From Fabrea salina (Eukaryota; Ciliophora; Heterotrichea; Heterotrichida; Fabreidae), in NCBI GenBank assembly GCA_022984795.1, contig JALIHJ010000075.1, positions 1 to 64,000 on the forward strand: a DNA stretch of 64,000 bases, given 5' to 3'. A program made the translations under genes and the position numbers. Under the pieces are notes generated by a model. That model saw nothing but the letters and a program-made list of their open reading frames with translations. It was not told where the DNA came from and did not search any database. Shown in pieces: positions 40,516-49,960 of this stretch. Every line of letters starts with the position of its first letter. Within the stretch, counting starts at the first letter, position 1.

Positions 40516-41274
40516 TTACAGGTGAGGAAGTCTCATTCCTCCATCTAGCCGCAGAACACTTCCATTGAAGTACTCGTTTTCAATCAAAAACTTAACAGCA
40601 TGGGCAAACTCAGAAAGGTATCCTAGTCTTCCAACACACGTAGCCTTCTGCAGAGCTTCTTTGAGATGAGGTTTAAGCAAGTCACTCATAGGCGTTGAAA
40701 ACAAACCTGGAGCAATAGTTGCAACTCTGACCTTAAACCTACCAAGGTCTCTAGCCATAGGCAAACTCAGTCCTGCCACTCCTGCTTTACTGGCAGAGTA
40801 GGCTACCTGGCCTCTCTGCCCTTCAAACGCAGAAAGACTTGAAGTGTTTATAATGACTCCTCTTTCTCTAGTGTTTCCGTAGCCAGGCTGTGAAACCATC
40901 TGGGCTGCCACTAGTCTGCTAGTGTTAAACACCCCTATTAAGTTGACCTCCAACACCTTTTTGAAGGACTCAAGTGAGTGAGGTGAGTCCTTGAAAGTTA
41001 GCTCTTGGATTGCAATTCCGGCGCAGTTCACCAGTACGTGGACTTGACTCCAAACAGACAAGGTGCGTTCAAGTGCTTGCTTGACACTGCCTTCACTGCA
41101 AACGTCAACTTGGCAAAAAAGAACTCCTAGTTCTTGTTCGAGTTGAGTTCCTTTTTCTTGGTTGGTGTCCCAAACAGCAACTTTGGCTCCTTCCAAACAA
41201 AGCATCCGCACAGTGATTTCGCCTAGGCCAGAAGCTCCCCCAGTTACTACACAAACTGTTTGGGTGATTTTCAT
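40516..41274 (-). CDS. Short-chain dehydrogenase, HSD17B10-like, 252 aa
   Basis: This is a classical SDR Rossmann enzyme: TGGASGLG cofactor motif (11-18), NCAG (84-87), catalytic Ser near 145 (INTSSLSAFEGQ), Tyr159 and Lys163 in YSASK, and PGLFSTPM. The layout and motifs resemble mitochondrial 3-hydroxyacyl-CoA dehydrogenase type 2 (HSD10), which acts in isoleucine and fatty-acid oxidation and, in animals, in RNase P. No targeting peptide is obvious. Length is typical. Confidence 0.9.
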   Translation of the reverse strand: MKITQTVCVVTGGASGLGEITVRMLCLEGAKVAVWDTNQEKGTQLEQELGVLFCQVDVCSEGSVKQALERTLSVWSQVHVLVNCAGIAIQELTFKDSPHSLESFKKVLEVNLIGVFNTSRLVAAQMVSQPGYGNTRERGVIINTSSLSAFEGQRGQVAYSASKAGVAGLSLPMARDLGRFKVRVATIAPGLFSTPMSDLLKPHLKEALQKATCVGRLGYLSEFAHAVKFLIENEYFNGSVLRLDGGMRLPHL

Positions 41275-41284
41275 ATTATATACA

Positions 41285-42718
41285 TTACAACTTATTTATA
41301 ATGGTTTGAGAAGAGTTGTAGAACTGCTGTAGGTTAGCAGAAGTCTCAACTAAAAACTGAATGAAGTGGTCTAATTCAGTTTTGTGGACGTACTTGAGAG
41401 CTAGTTTAGTTTGAGTTTTTTGTTGGTAGTTGAAGTAGCCTGCTTCTTGTTTGAACTTATAAACTTGACTGGCTTTAGAGTCTTCCCCAACATCTAAGTT
41501 ATGTCTCCGAATAACTGGTTTGTGTTCCTTAGAAAGCTTTTGTTGGGCTTTTGTGAAGTTAGGAAACTTAGAGTCTCTGTACTTAAGTAGTTCATTCAGA
41601 GGTTTAAGTTCTCTGTATCCAAACCTACTGAAAAAGCTGCAGTACTCGTTCATTATTTCGGTATTTCGGAACTCAAACTCAGACCAGTCTTTGAAGAACT
41701 GCTGCATTTGCAGAAAGAAACCTGAGTAGTTGTCGTTGTAAGGAATGTGTTTCTGGACCTTAGCAAGTTCCAGCACAGAAGAGTTTAAACTGCTTAGTAA
41801 GTTAGCTAGTTCACAAATCTTGTCTTCAACTGTTTTGGCTTTTTTTTTAATTTGTTTTTTGAGGTTTTTGGTGTGTGTGATGTAAGTTGATAACTTTGAC
41901 TCAGTTAAAGAGTCTTTTTGAAGGTCACAAACAGCTTTCCCAGTAACAGTAGTCATCTCTTCAACGCTGTTTGGGGGTTTTTCTTTGGACTTGACAAGGC
42001 TCAAGTTCTTAAAAGCTTCTCTGTCTTTTTCTTGCAAAAAGGCTTGAAAGAACTCACTGTTTCGGAACAAAGGCACACTTACTAAGTAGTTCGTGAACTC
42101 TTGCAAGTAACTTTTCTGGAGCTTCTTGTAGTGCTCGTTTTTGATGTAAGCCTTTTTGACTTGGCGTGGCTGAGGAGGAACGTAGTGCCCTGGAAACATA
42201 GTACTCATCACTTCTCTTAGCTTGTTGAAGTCAGACACCTTCCTTTTGACTACCCAGTTCAGAGATTCTGTGTGCACCCAGTAGAAAAGCTTAGGGTGCC
42301 TCAGCAAACCTGCACTTTCTATAATGGCTTCACCAATCTTAACGCCTACTTCCTGTACTTGTCCCAACTGAGTTTGAGGAGCTTTGCGTGTTTCTACTTC
42401 AAAAAAGTCACTGCCTCGGCAAAGATTCACAGTGCGGGGAGCGTTAGGAACCTCCAAGCTAGGTTCGGGCAAAGAATTTGCAGGGGGGTCTCTTTGGGGG
42501 TGCTCCTCAGAGGAACTTTCTAGTTCATCAGGGATTTCATCCTTCTTTTTGTGGAATTCGTCAACAAAGTTCTGGAGTTCTTGGAAGGTCCACCGGTCAA
42601 TGTTGGTTTCTTTGTAGTGAGAACAGAACTCAATGAACTCTTTGGGCGAGTAACCTTTGTCCATGATTTCCTGTCTTAAGTACTTTTGTTTCTTTTTTCT
42701 GTCTCTTTTTTGCTCCAT
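41285..42718 (-). CDS. Sorting nexin (PX-BAR), 477 aa
   Basis: A PX domain at about 120-235 (KLFYWVHTESLNWVVKRKVSDFNKL..., then FPGHYVPPQPRQ and a basic motif) would bind phosphoinositides on endosomes. The region 280-477 is helical and reads as a BAR domain, with a LEEDK-like pattern of charged heptads and KYVHKTELDHFIQFLVETS. The N-terminal 110 residues are charged and acidic. It is a predicted SNX of the retromer/SNX1-2 or SNX7/30 type in endosomal sorting. The gap to the SDR start is 10 bp on the same strand. Confidence 0.82.
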   Translation of the reverse strand: MEQKRDRKKKQKYLRQEIMDKGYSPKEFIEFCSHYKETNIDRWTFQELQNFVDEFHKKKDEIPDELESSSEEHPQRDPPANSLPEPSLEVPNAPRTVNLCRGSDFFEVETRKAPQTQLGQVQEVGVKIGEAIIESAGLLRHPKLFYWVHTESLNWVVKRKVSDFNKLREVMSTMFPGHYVPPQPRQVKKAYIKNEHYKKLQKSYLQEFTNYLVSVPLFRNSEFFQAFLQEKDREAFKNLSLVKSKEKPPNSVEEMTTVTGKAVCDLQKDSLTESKLSTYITHTKNLKKQIKKKAKTVEDKICELANLLSSLNSSVLELAKVQKHIPYNDNYSGFFLQMQQFFKDWSEFEFRNTEIMNEYCSFFSRFGYRELKPLNELLKYRDSKFPNFTKAQQKLSKEHKPVIRRHNLDVGEDSKASQVYKFKQEAGYFNYQQKTQTKLALKYVHKTELDHFIQFLVETSANLQQFYNSSQTIINKL

Positions 42719-42729
42719 TTAGACTACTC

Positions 42730-43998
42730 TTAATTATAAACCATATATCTGCCAGTTGCGGAGAACTTCGAGTAGCCCTTAATCACCTTTTCAATAGCGT
42801 CCAGCAAGTCTTTTTCGCTGATGCTTTTACGTCTTTGCCTGATAGAGAACATTCCTGCTTCAGTGCACACACTACGGATGTCTGCTCCGGTGGAGTTAGG
42901 ACACAGCCTAGCAAGTAACTCGAACCGAATGCCTTTCTCCATGTTCATGATTTTGGAGTTGATCTTGAAAATCTGAGTCCTGCCTTCTAAGTCTGGGAGT
43001 CCAAACTCAATCTTGCGGTCAAGTCTTCCTGGACGCAGCAGTGCTGGGTCAAGTGTGTCTGGTCGGTTAGTTGCCATGAGAACCTTAACGTTGCCTCTGC
43101 TTTCGAACCCGTCTAGTTGGTTCACGATTTCGAGCATGGTTCTTTGGACTTCGCTGTCTCCGCCTGTTCCGTCATCGAATCTAGCTCCTCCGATGGCGTC
43201 TACTTCGTCTATAAACACGATGCAGGCCTTTTTGGTTTTGGCCATTTGGAAGATTTCGCGCACCATCCTGGCTCCTTCTCCTACGTACCGCTGGACAAGT
43301 TCGGACCCTATTACTCTGATGAAAGCTGCATCAGTTCTGTTGGCTACAGCTCGAGCAGCTAAGGTCTTCCCTGTGCCTGGAGGTCCGTAAAGCAGCACTC
43401 CTTTAGGAGGGTCGATTCCGAGGTTCACAAAGTTTTCAGGGTGTAGTAGGGGCATTTCTACAACTTCACGAAGTCTTTCGATTTGTTCTTTGACGCCTCC
43501 TAGTTCGTTGTAGGTAACGTCGGGTTTTTCTTCAAGAGTCATCATGGTCACAGTGGGGTCGATTTTTGGCGGAAGAGGAATCTGGATGAAGTACTTGGTT
43601 CTGTCTACACCTACTCGCATTCCCTCTTCGACGTCAGTAGCGGCTACTTTCTCTCCCAAGCCTACCACGAACTTAGCCATCTGTTTGATAGAAATCATAT
43701 ACTTGGCGTTCTCAGTGCCTTGGTCGATGATTTTGGTGCACCGAGCTACTTGCAGGGGTTGTTCCATCTGCATCATCATTTTGTCGCCTTCTAAGTCCCA
43801 GTAAGAGGGCTGGGCCAGTCCTGTGTCGGACTCCTTGACTCCTGTCATGCTTTTGATTTCGTTTGACATGGATGAAATGTCTCCTTCTAGTTCTTGGATG
43901 CGTTTTGCGTAGGCACCCCTTCCGTAGCGCATCATAAGGTTGATGTCGGCTTCGTCAAGTGGGTTGATGGGCTTTTCGTTTTCGGGTTCTCCTGACAT
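42730..43998 (-). CDS. RPT1: 26S proteasome regulatory ATPase Rpt1 (PSMC2), 422 aa
   Basis: An AAA ATPase of the proteasome base that unfolds and threads substrates. The order is coiled coil (about 33-55), OB domain with [23 protein letters not shown], Walker A GPPGTGKT, Walker [39 protein letters not shown], and a C-terminal [12 protein letters not shown]. The OB signature [11 protein letters not shown] and the YMVYN tail distinguish Rpt1 from the other five paralogues. Length is normal. The ATG lies 11 bp from the divergent Elp4 ATG. Confidence 0.96.
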   Translation of the reverse strand: MSGEPENEKPINPLDEADINLMMRYGRGAYAKRIQELEGDISSMSNEIKSMTGVKESDTGLAQPSYWDLEGDKMMMQMEQPLQVARCTKIIDQGTENAKYMISIKQMAKFVVGLGEKVAATDVEEGMRVGVDRTKYFIQIPLPPKIDPTVTMMTLEEKPDVTYNELGGVKEQIERLREVVEMPLLHPENFVNLGIDPPKGVLLYGPPGTGKTLAARAVANRTDAAFIRVIGSELVQRYVGEGARMVREIFQMAKTKKACIVFIDEVDAIGGARFDDGTGGDSEVQRTMLEIVNQLDGFESRGNVKVLMATNRPDTLDPALLRPGRLDRKIEFGLPDLEGRTQIFKINSKIMNMEKGIRFELLARLCPNSTGADIRSVCTEAGMFSIRQRRKSISEKDLLDAIEKVIKGYSKFSATGRYMVYN

Positions 43999-44009
43999 TT
44001 TGATTATAT

Positions 44010-44768
44010 ATGCTTAACCTATCCTTTACGTCTTGTAGTGAGTTTTCTGTGTACAAAGAAGGAGTCACCTGGAGAGTGAGGAGTGGAGTAGCAGGAATCG
44101 ACCAGCTCATGAACGGAGGCTTCCCTATGGGCTCTATTTGCCTGATCAAAGACCCCCACCAAGAGTTCGGAGTTCACTTGCTAAGATGTTTTCTGGGAGA
44201 AGGTTCCATAAACTCAGACAGCTTGCATGTGTTTTCTAAGTTCAAAATACTCCTTCCTGGAGTTGACACTACTTCAGACACCTACTCTAAGTACCACACC
44301 TTTGCACTTAACTCTGAAGTCCAAAGCCCTTATGAATTTGACTTAAGCGACGTTGTAGAAAGTGAAGACCTCCAGTACACTCCTGTAGAAACCAGCAAAG
44401 ACCGCTTTAAACACGTTTGGGACACAGTAAACCGGAACCTGTCTCAGACCAAAATCTCCAACCAACTCAAAACAAACCGCATAGTTATTTATGGGATCTT
44501 CGATGAAAAAGCTCCTCAGTTTGAAATTTACCAGTTTTTGAAAAGCTTAAAAACACTACTTAAGTCTAAAAATGCAGTGTGCTTAGTGCTCCAACAAAAC
44601 CCCCACCAAAACTACTCTAAACTACTTGAAGAAGCATCTGAAGTCAAGATTACTGTGTCTAACACTTCTGAATCAGAAGCTAGAGTTAACATTACTAACT
44701 CGCGCTCTAAGTCAGCAGTCTGTGCAACTCTTGCTTTAGAAGACTCTTTTATAAAAGTAATTACTTAA
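44010..44768 (+). CDS. ELP4: Elongator subunit Elp4-like, 252 aa
   Basis: The N-terminal segment [42 protein letters not shown] matches the RecA-like start of Elp4, which forms the Elp456 ring of Elongator for tRNA wobble-uridine modification. As in other Elp4 proteins there is no true Walker A. The central insert (VWDTVNRNL) and the late [11 protein letters not shown] strand agree with the fold. It is shorter than animal ELP4 (about 420). The stop overlaps that of glycogen phosphorylase within TTAA. Elp6 is the main alternative. Confidence 0.75.
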   Translation: MLNLSFTSCSEFSVYKEGVTWRVRSGVAGIDQLMNGGFPMGSICLIKDPHQEFGVHLLRCFLGEGSINSDSLHVFSKFKILLPGVDTTSDTYSKYHTFALNSEVQSPYEFDLSDVVESEDLQYTPVETSKDRFKHVWDTVNRNLSQTKISNQLKTNRIVIYGIFDEKAPQFEIYQFLKSLKTLLKSKNAVCLVLQQNPHQNYSKLLEEASEVKITVSNTSESEARVNITNSRSKSAVCATLALEDSFIKVIT

Positions 44769-47536
44769 CCCTGGAATCGGTACTCATGCGGAATGTTTTC
44801 TTTAAGCAGTCTGTGCTGGAGTTCTTCTTCAGGGAACTTTTGCAGGTGTTTTTCTTCTTTTTTAGACCTGTGTTCTCTGATCTTTTCAAGGTTTTCTTCA
44901 GCAAACTTAAGGTGCGGCTGGCTTCTGGCTCTTGTGACAGCACTGCTTGAGGGCTTAGCTACTTCGGCAGGGTGTATCTTCCAGATGTGCCCAGCGTACT
45001 CTGCAACTGTTCTGTCACTTGAAAACTTCCCCATGTTAAGGGCTCCTAAAATGCTCATTCTCAGCCAGTGTTCTTGGTTTTTGTAAGCTTGGTCTACTTT
45101 TTCTTGGGTTTCTAAGTAGTGGTAAAAGTCTTTAGTCACTAAAAAGTAGTCGTCTTGTTCTAGTTTTTCTGTCAAAGAGTGGAATTCTTGGGGGTTGCCG
45201 AAACTGCCTTGCTTGATAGCACTAAACACCCTTTGAAGTCTGTTTCCTACAGACTTGTCCCCTGACTTACGGATGCCTTCTACTTCTTCTTGCCGAATTC
45301 CAAATAGGAACATGTTTTCTTCACTGATTTCTTGAGCAATCTCAATAGTGGCACCGTCGTAAGTCCCAATTATCAGGGCTCCGTTCATTACAAACTTCAT
45401 GTTGCTTGTGCCTGAAGCTTCGGTTCCAGCTGTGGAGACCTGTTCGCAAAGGTCAGTGCCTGGAATCACAACTTGGGCTGAAGACACACAATAGTTGGGC
45501 AAAAACACTACTTTCATGAGGTCGCCTATTTCAGGGTCGTTATTTACAACGTCTGCTACTGAGTTTACGAGCTTAATGATTTTTTTGGCGTTAACGTAGC
45601 CAGGAGCTGCTTTGCCGCCTACAATGAACACACGCTTTACTATGTGTTGTCTTTTGTGAGGAGGAGTGTCTTTGATAGTGAAGTACCTGTGAATTATATA
45701 CAAAGCAAACATATGCTGGCGTTTGTACTCGTGAATTCTTTTAATCATCACATCAAACATAGCTTCAGTTGAGACACTTACTCCGCACTGCTTTTCAATG
45801 TACTCTGCGAGTTTTTGTTTGTTTTGGTGTTTGATTGTTTGGAAGTTCTCTCTGAACTGGGAGTCATCTACTTTAGGCAGTAAATCTTTTAAGGCGTCTA
45901 AGTTAGCTAGCCACTCTTGGTTGCCCAGTGTGCTCGTGTAGAGTTTAGAAAGTTCTTGGTTGCAGCAGTGAATCCACCTTCTAGGAGTGACTCCGTTGGT
46001 TTTGTTTTGGAACTTGTCTGGAAAGTAACTTCCGAAGTCTTTGAAAATAGTGTTTCTGATGAGCTGAGTGTGGAGTTCAGCTACTCCGTTCACAGCATGG
46101 GAACCCAATATGGACAAGTTAGCCATTCTTACCTTTTTTTGCTCGCCTTCTTCTATAAGCGACATAGAAGCCATTTTATCGTACTTGCAAGACTCGTCAA
46201 AGTGACTCTTTAGTTCCTCCATGAAAACGTGGTTGATCAGGTAAATGATCTCCATATGACGTGGAAGCAACTTTTGGATTAACTCCACACTCCACTTTTC
46301 AAGGGCTTCAGGCATCACTGTGTGGTTGGTGTAAGAAAACACTTTGCGGCAGATGCTCCAAGCTTTCTGCCAAGGCAAGTTGTGCTTGTCCACTAGGAGT
46401 CTCAGCATTTCAGGGATTGAAATTGCAGGGTGTGTGTCGTTGAGTTGGATAGCAGCTTTTTCAGGGAGTTCTTCCCAGCATCTGGTTTTCTTAAGGAACC
46501 TCCTCAAGATGTCTTGGATAGTGGCTGAGCAAAAGAAGTACTGTTGCTTGAGTCTGAGCTCTTTGCCTCCTTGAGTGGAGTCGTTTGGGTAAAGCACTGA
46601 AGATATCAACTCTGCGTTTTGTCTGTCTTCAATAGCTGCAAAATAGTCCCCCATGTTAAAAGACTGGAAGTCAAATTCGTTAGTGGGTCTTGACTTCCAA
46701 AGCCGCAGGTTGATTGTGTTAAAGGTGTCGTAGCCAGGTATAGGTGTGTCGTAAGCCACTGCTTTAACAGTTTGCATGGGTTTCCAGACTGACTTTTCAT
46801 GCCCGTCGATCCAGTGCTTTTCAACGTGTCCTCCAAAGTGAATGTCGTAAGACACGTCTGACCTCTCTATTTCCCAAGGATTCATCTGTGAGAGCCAGAA
46901 GTCAGGCACTTCTACTTGGTAGCCCCTTACAATTTTTTGTCGAAAAATTCCGTAGTCGTACCTTATTCCGTAGCCCCAAGCTGGGTAGTCCAGAGTAGCT
47001 AGTGAGTCCAAAAAGCAAGCTGCGAGTCTTCCTAGTCCTCCGTTGCCCAGTCCTGGGTCTACTTCTTCTTCGTATAAATCCTCCAACTTGAACCCTAAGT
47101 CCTCTAGGGCTTCTCTGTACTTGCCTTCCACGTTAAGGTTCATTATCGCGTTTTGAAGGTGCCGGCCCAACAAGAACTCCATAGACATGTAGTACACGCG
47201 CTTGTAGTCCTCTGCCGTAAAGTGCTGCTGTGTGTCATTCCAACTTTCTATAAGTCGGTCTCTCATTGAAAGTGCAGCAGCTCTGTAAGCTGTAGCTCGG
47301 TCGAAGTTGAACCTTGTGCGGGCCAAAGTGTACTCCACGTGGGAAACAATTTGCTTCTGTATAGTTCTGGGGTCGGAGTCGATGTACTCAGCCAGCATTT
47401 CCCAAAGTTGCTGGTTGGCTTGTTCTCCTCTGAGTTCAGTGTCGAACTCAGGTCTGTACAGTTTATCTGAGCTCTCACAAAGCTCACTGCGGGACCCTGG
47501 CTTGTGAAAGAATGCTCCGGAACTCGTATGCTTCAT
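44765..47536 (-). CDS. Glycogen phosphorylase, 923 aa
   Basis: This GT35 enzyme releases glucose 1-phosphate from glycogen. The core is clear: VDPGLGNGGLGRLAACFLDS, GYGIRYDYGIFRQ, and the PLP-binding lysine at about 714 in EASGTSNMKFVMNGALIIGT. Length exceeds the usual 840 because of about 30 extra N-terminal residues and a basic, charged C-terminal tail of about 65 residues after the IWKIHP end of the fold. The tail could be regulatory or localising. No allosteric phosphorylation site can be assigned. The start is 56 bp from the divergent F-box-like gene. Confidence 0.97.
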   Translation of the reverse strand: MKHTSSGAFFHKPGSRSELCESSDKLYRPEFDTELRGEQANQQLWEMLAEYIDSDPRTIQKQIVSHVEYTLARTRFNFDRATAYRAAALSMRDRLIESWNDTQQHFTAEDYKRVYYMSMEFLLGRHLQNAIMNLNVEGKYREALEDLGFKLEDLYEEEVDPGLGNGGLGRLAACFLDSLATLDYPAWGYGIRYDYGIFRQKIVRGYQVEVPDFWLSQMNPWEIERSDVSYDIHFGGHVEKHWIDGHEKSVWKPMQTVKAVAYDTPIPGYDTFNTINLRLWKSRPTNEFDFQSFNMGDYFAAIEDRQNAELISSVLYPNDSTQGGKELRLKQQYFFCSATIQDILRRFLKKTRCWEELPEKAAIQLNDTHPAISIPEMLRLLVDKHNLPWQKAWSICRKVFSYTNHTVMPEALEKWSVELIQKLLPRHMEIIYLINHVFMEELKSHFDESCKYDKMASMSLIEEGEQKKVRMANLSILGSHAVNGVAELHTQLIRNTIFKDFGSYFPDKFQNKTNGVTPRRWIHCCNQELSKLYTSTLGNQEWLANLDALKDLLPKVDDSQFRENFQTIKHQNKQKLAEYIEKQCGVSVSTEAMFDVMIKRIHEYKRQHMFALYIIHRYFTIKDTPPHKRQHIVKRVFIVGGKAAPGYVNAKKIIKLVNSVADVVNNDPEIGDLMKVVFLPNYCVSSAQVVIPGTDLCEQVSTAGTEASGTSNMKFVMNGALIIGTYDGATIEIAQEISEENMFLFGIRQEEVEGIRKSGDKSVGNRLQRVFSAIKQGSFGNPQEFHSLTEKLEQDDYFLVTKDFYHYLETQEKVDQAYKNQEHWLRMSILGALNMGKFSSDRTVAEYAGHIWKIHPAEVAKPSSSAVTRARSQPHLKFAEENLEKIREHRSKKEEKHLQKFPEEELQHRLLKENIPHEYRFQG

Positions 47537-47592
47537 TTTGGATTTCCAAAAAGCTTTTAAAAGCCTTATTTATGTTTGACTAATTCAAATAA

Positions 47593-48756
47593 ATGGGACA
47601 GTCCCAAGGAATTCCAGAGGAACCTGTAGAAGTCATTTCAGCCCGACTGCACAGAGCTAAAATTTTGAAGGAACAAAAAACTCGCAAGAAAAGCATCCAA
47701 AAGTCAATAGTTAAAAAGGCCCTGTACAGTACCTCCGACTCACAAACTGACATTCCGGCTCTGCCTAATGCGGCGCTTCTGCAGATACTAGAGTACTTGG
47801 CTCCCCAAGTCCAGCAACTCATGGCTGTGTCTAGCACATGGTACATGAAGATACTTGAAGTGTTCAGCTTTGCGTTTACGCCTGTGGAGTCTCAGTTTGC
47901 CCTGCTGCACTCTAACTTGTTTGAGCTGGTGAACTCTTACATTTCAGCTAGCAAAATCGAAGTGAGCAAAAAGAAAGGCCAAAGAATGGACAGAGTCATT
48001 GTGGCTGAGCCCTTAAAGATCCTTGCAGGACACACAATCAAAATCAGGTACACATACAAAACCTTCTCAAACACCAATACTTATAAAGCTGAGTTCAAAC
48101 TAGACTGCATTCCTAAGAAAAGCCGCACTGTTTGGGTCCACAAGGATGAGTGCAGACTTAACTCTGAAGAAACCAGAAAAGCTTACTCGCAACAAATACC
48201 GAAAGTATGCATAGGCGACCACATAGAGATCGCAGTTAACTGGCTCAACTTGTTAGGAACAGTGCGGCTTGACTCTATCAAGTGGCAGCCCCCACTAATA
48301 CAAGACACCCGAGCTATTCTGAAATCTGTCCAACTGGCTCCTGAGTTCCCAGTGCCCAAAACACCCCAAAACGAAGGCTTGAAAAAGAAACTTTACCTGT
48401 ACAACGTGTCGCGGCACTGCGAAGTAGAACTGAGTCAAACAGAGTGGTACGACACCAGGTACTATCCACTAGAAAACTACCAAAACTTCAGACAGCACCT
48501 TATGCCTTACCTCAAGTTAATTCGCAGTGAGTTTTCAGGCTCAGACATACTGTTTCTGAGGAACACATACAAAGCCACCCGGGAAGGCATGGTGCCTGAC
48601 TCTGGAACTAAATTAGGAGTGCAAGTTGAAATTAAAACAAAAAATAAACCACTGACACACGAAGTCAAAAGAATGGGATTACTGTACGACAGAGAAAGGC
48701 CAATTCAAGTAAGACTTGACGACTTACTAGTGCTTTACCTAAGTTTACCAAGATAA
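47593..48756 (+). CDS. F-box-like protein with N-myristoylation motif, 387 aa
   Basis: It starts MGQSQG, a good N-myristoylation sequence. A basic helix is followed by an F-box-like stretch at about 54-90 (IPALPNAALLQILEYLAPQVQQLMAVSSTWY). The rest is beta-rich, with no named domain that I recognise; IRYTYKTFSNTNTYKAEFKLDC and IEIAVNWLNLL are shared with the next gene. If the F-box is real, it is a membrane-anchored Skp1-binding adaptor. It is the first of a tandem paralogous pair, 12 bp apart. Confidence 0.75.
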   Translation: MGQSQGIPEEPVEVISARLHRAKILKEQKTRKKSIQKSIVKKALYSTSDSQTDIPALPNAALLQILEYLAPQVQQLMAVSSTWYMKILEVFSFAFTPVESQFALLHSNLFELVNSYISASKIEVSKKKGQRMDRVIVAEPLKILAGHTIKIRYTYKTFSNTNTYKAEFKLDCIPKKSRTVWVHKDECRLNSEETRKAYSQQIPKVCIGDHIEIAVNWLNLLGTVRLDSIKWQPPLIQDTRAILKSVQLAPEFPVPKTPQNEGLKKKLYLYNVSRHCEVELSQTEWYDTRYYPLENYQNFRQHLMPYLKLIRSEFSGSDILFLRNTYKATREGMVPDSGTKLGVQVEIKTKNKPLTHEVKRMGLLYDRERPIQVRLDDLLVLYLSLPR

Positions 48757-48768
48757 TTAATTGTATAA

Positions 48769-49863
48769 ATGGGTCAAAAAAACTCTTTACCGGAAGACTC
48801 GCCTAAAAACGTTGACTTGCGGCTACGCAGTTCTGAGTTGTTACTTAAGCACACTAGTTACATCAAAGACTTAAAACTTTCAATCACTAAAAAAAGCCTC
48901 AGTAACTCCAGTTGTTCAAAAGACATTTCTCGGTTGCCTGAAAATGCCATAATGAAGGTACTAGAGTTCTCCCCTGAAAGCCTTAGAGACCTAATGAGTG
49001 TTAAAAGTTGCTGGTACAAAGCTATCAAGGAAGCCTTTGACAAGTACTTTTCAGAAATCGAGACTCAGTTTTCCATACTGCATGTTAACAGTTTGTGCTT
49101 TGTGAACTCTTACTTAAGTGTGCGAAGTAACAACTCAGGACTGGTTATTGACAGAGTCATCCAAGCAGAAGTACTGCCTTCTTTAGTTAAGCAAACCTAC
49201 AACCTTAAGTATACTTACAGAACTTACAAGTCTCCCCAAGTTTACAAAGCCAAGTTCCGTTTTGACTGTGTAAAAAGCCAGAGAAATCTCTGGATTCACT
49301 CCGAACAGTGGAAGTACAAAGACACTAACAAACAAATAGCCTACACCAAACAAATTCCTAGCGTAAAAGCAGGTGACAAAATCGAGATTGCGATTAACTG
49401 GTACAACTTAGTTAACTTAGTTAACATTGACTCAGTGTGCTTCCAGCCACCTTCAGTTGAAAAAACACACTTAAACCAAGTAGAAGACTTAGACAGAATT
49501 GACACCAAAACTTACAACATAGCAAGGCAGTGCGAAGTGGAACTCATGCAGGGGCCTTGGTTCGACTCGAAGTACTACGAAGCTTCCAAAGCTTTGCAAA
49601 TAAAGCAGTTCTCTCCTTACTTAGAACTCAAGAAATGCGAGTTTTGCGAAACAGGCAGTGTGTACCTCAAAAACACTTATAAAGCCAAGAAACAAGGAAT
49701 AGTGGCTGATTCTGTGCACAAACTAGGCACTTACATCTACGTGCTGTCTGAAAAGCAAAGTCTCACACACGAGGTCAAGAGACTAGGCTTAGTCAGTGAC
49801 AGGAACAAGCCAATTGAACTCAACAAAGGTGAGACGCTTATAATATACTTTAGTGTAAGTTAG
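48769..49863 (+). CDS. F-box-like protein with N-myristoylation motif, paralogue, 364 aa
   Basis: Tandem paralogue of the preceding gene, 12 bp after its stop. It shares the MGQ start (MGQKNS), the F-box-like stretch at about 50-85 (ISRLPENAIMKVLEFSPESLRDLMSVKSCWY), the beta-rich middle (NLKYTYRTYKSPQVYKAKFRFDC, KIEIAINWYNLV) and the C-terminal KQSLTHEVKRLGLVSDRNKPIEL. It starts in the context TATAAATGG. Divergence at protein level is high, so the duplication is old. Confidence 0.75.
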   Translation: MGQKNSLPEDSPKNVDLRLRSSELLLKHTSYIKDLKLSITKKSLSNSSCSKDISRLPENAIMKVLEFSPESLRDLMSVKSCWYKAIKEAFDKYFSEIETQFSILHVNSLCFVNSYLSVRSNNSGLVIDRVIQAEVLPSLVKQTYNLKYTYRTYKSPQVYKAKFRFDCVKSQRNLWIHSEQWKYKDTNKQIAYTKQIPSVKAGDKIEIAINWYNLVNLVNIDSVCFQPPSVEKTHLNQVEDLDRIDTKTYNIARQCEVELMQGPWFDSKYYEASKALQIKQFSPYLELKKCEFCETGSVYLKNTYKAKKQGIVADSVHKLGTYIYVLSEKQSLTHEVKRLGLVSDRNKPIELNKGETLIIYFSVS

Positions 49864-49960
49864 TTAATACATAGTCAGGCCTATCATTGCTACACTCATA
49901 GTTCGTGAGAAAACATTTCATCCTTACAACCACATTTACCTGAAAACTGTTGAAATAAAT

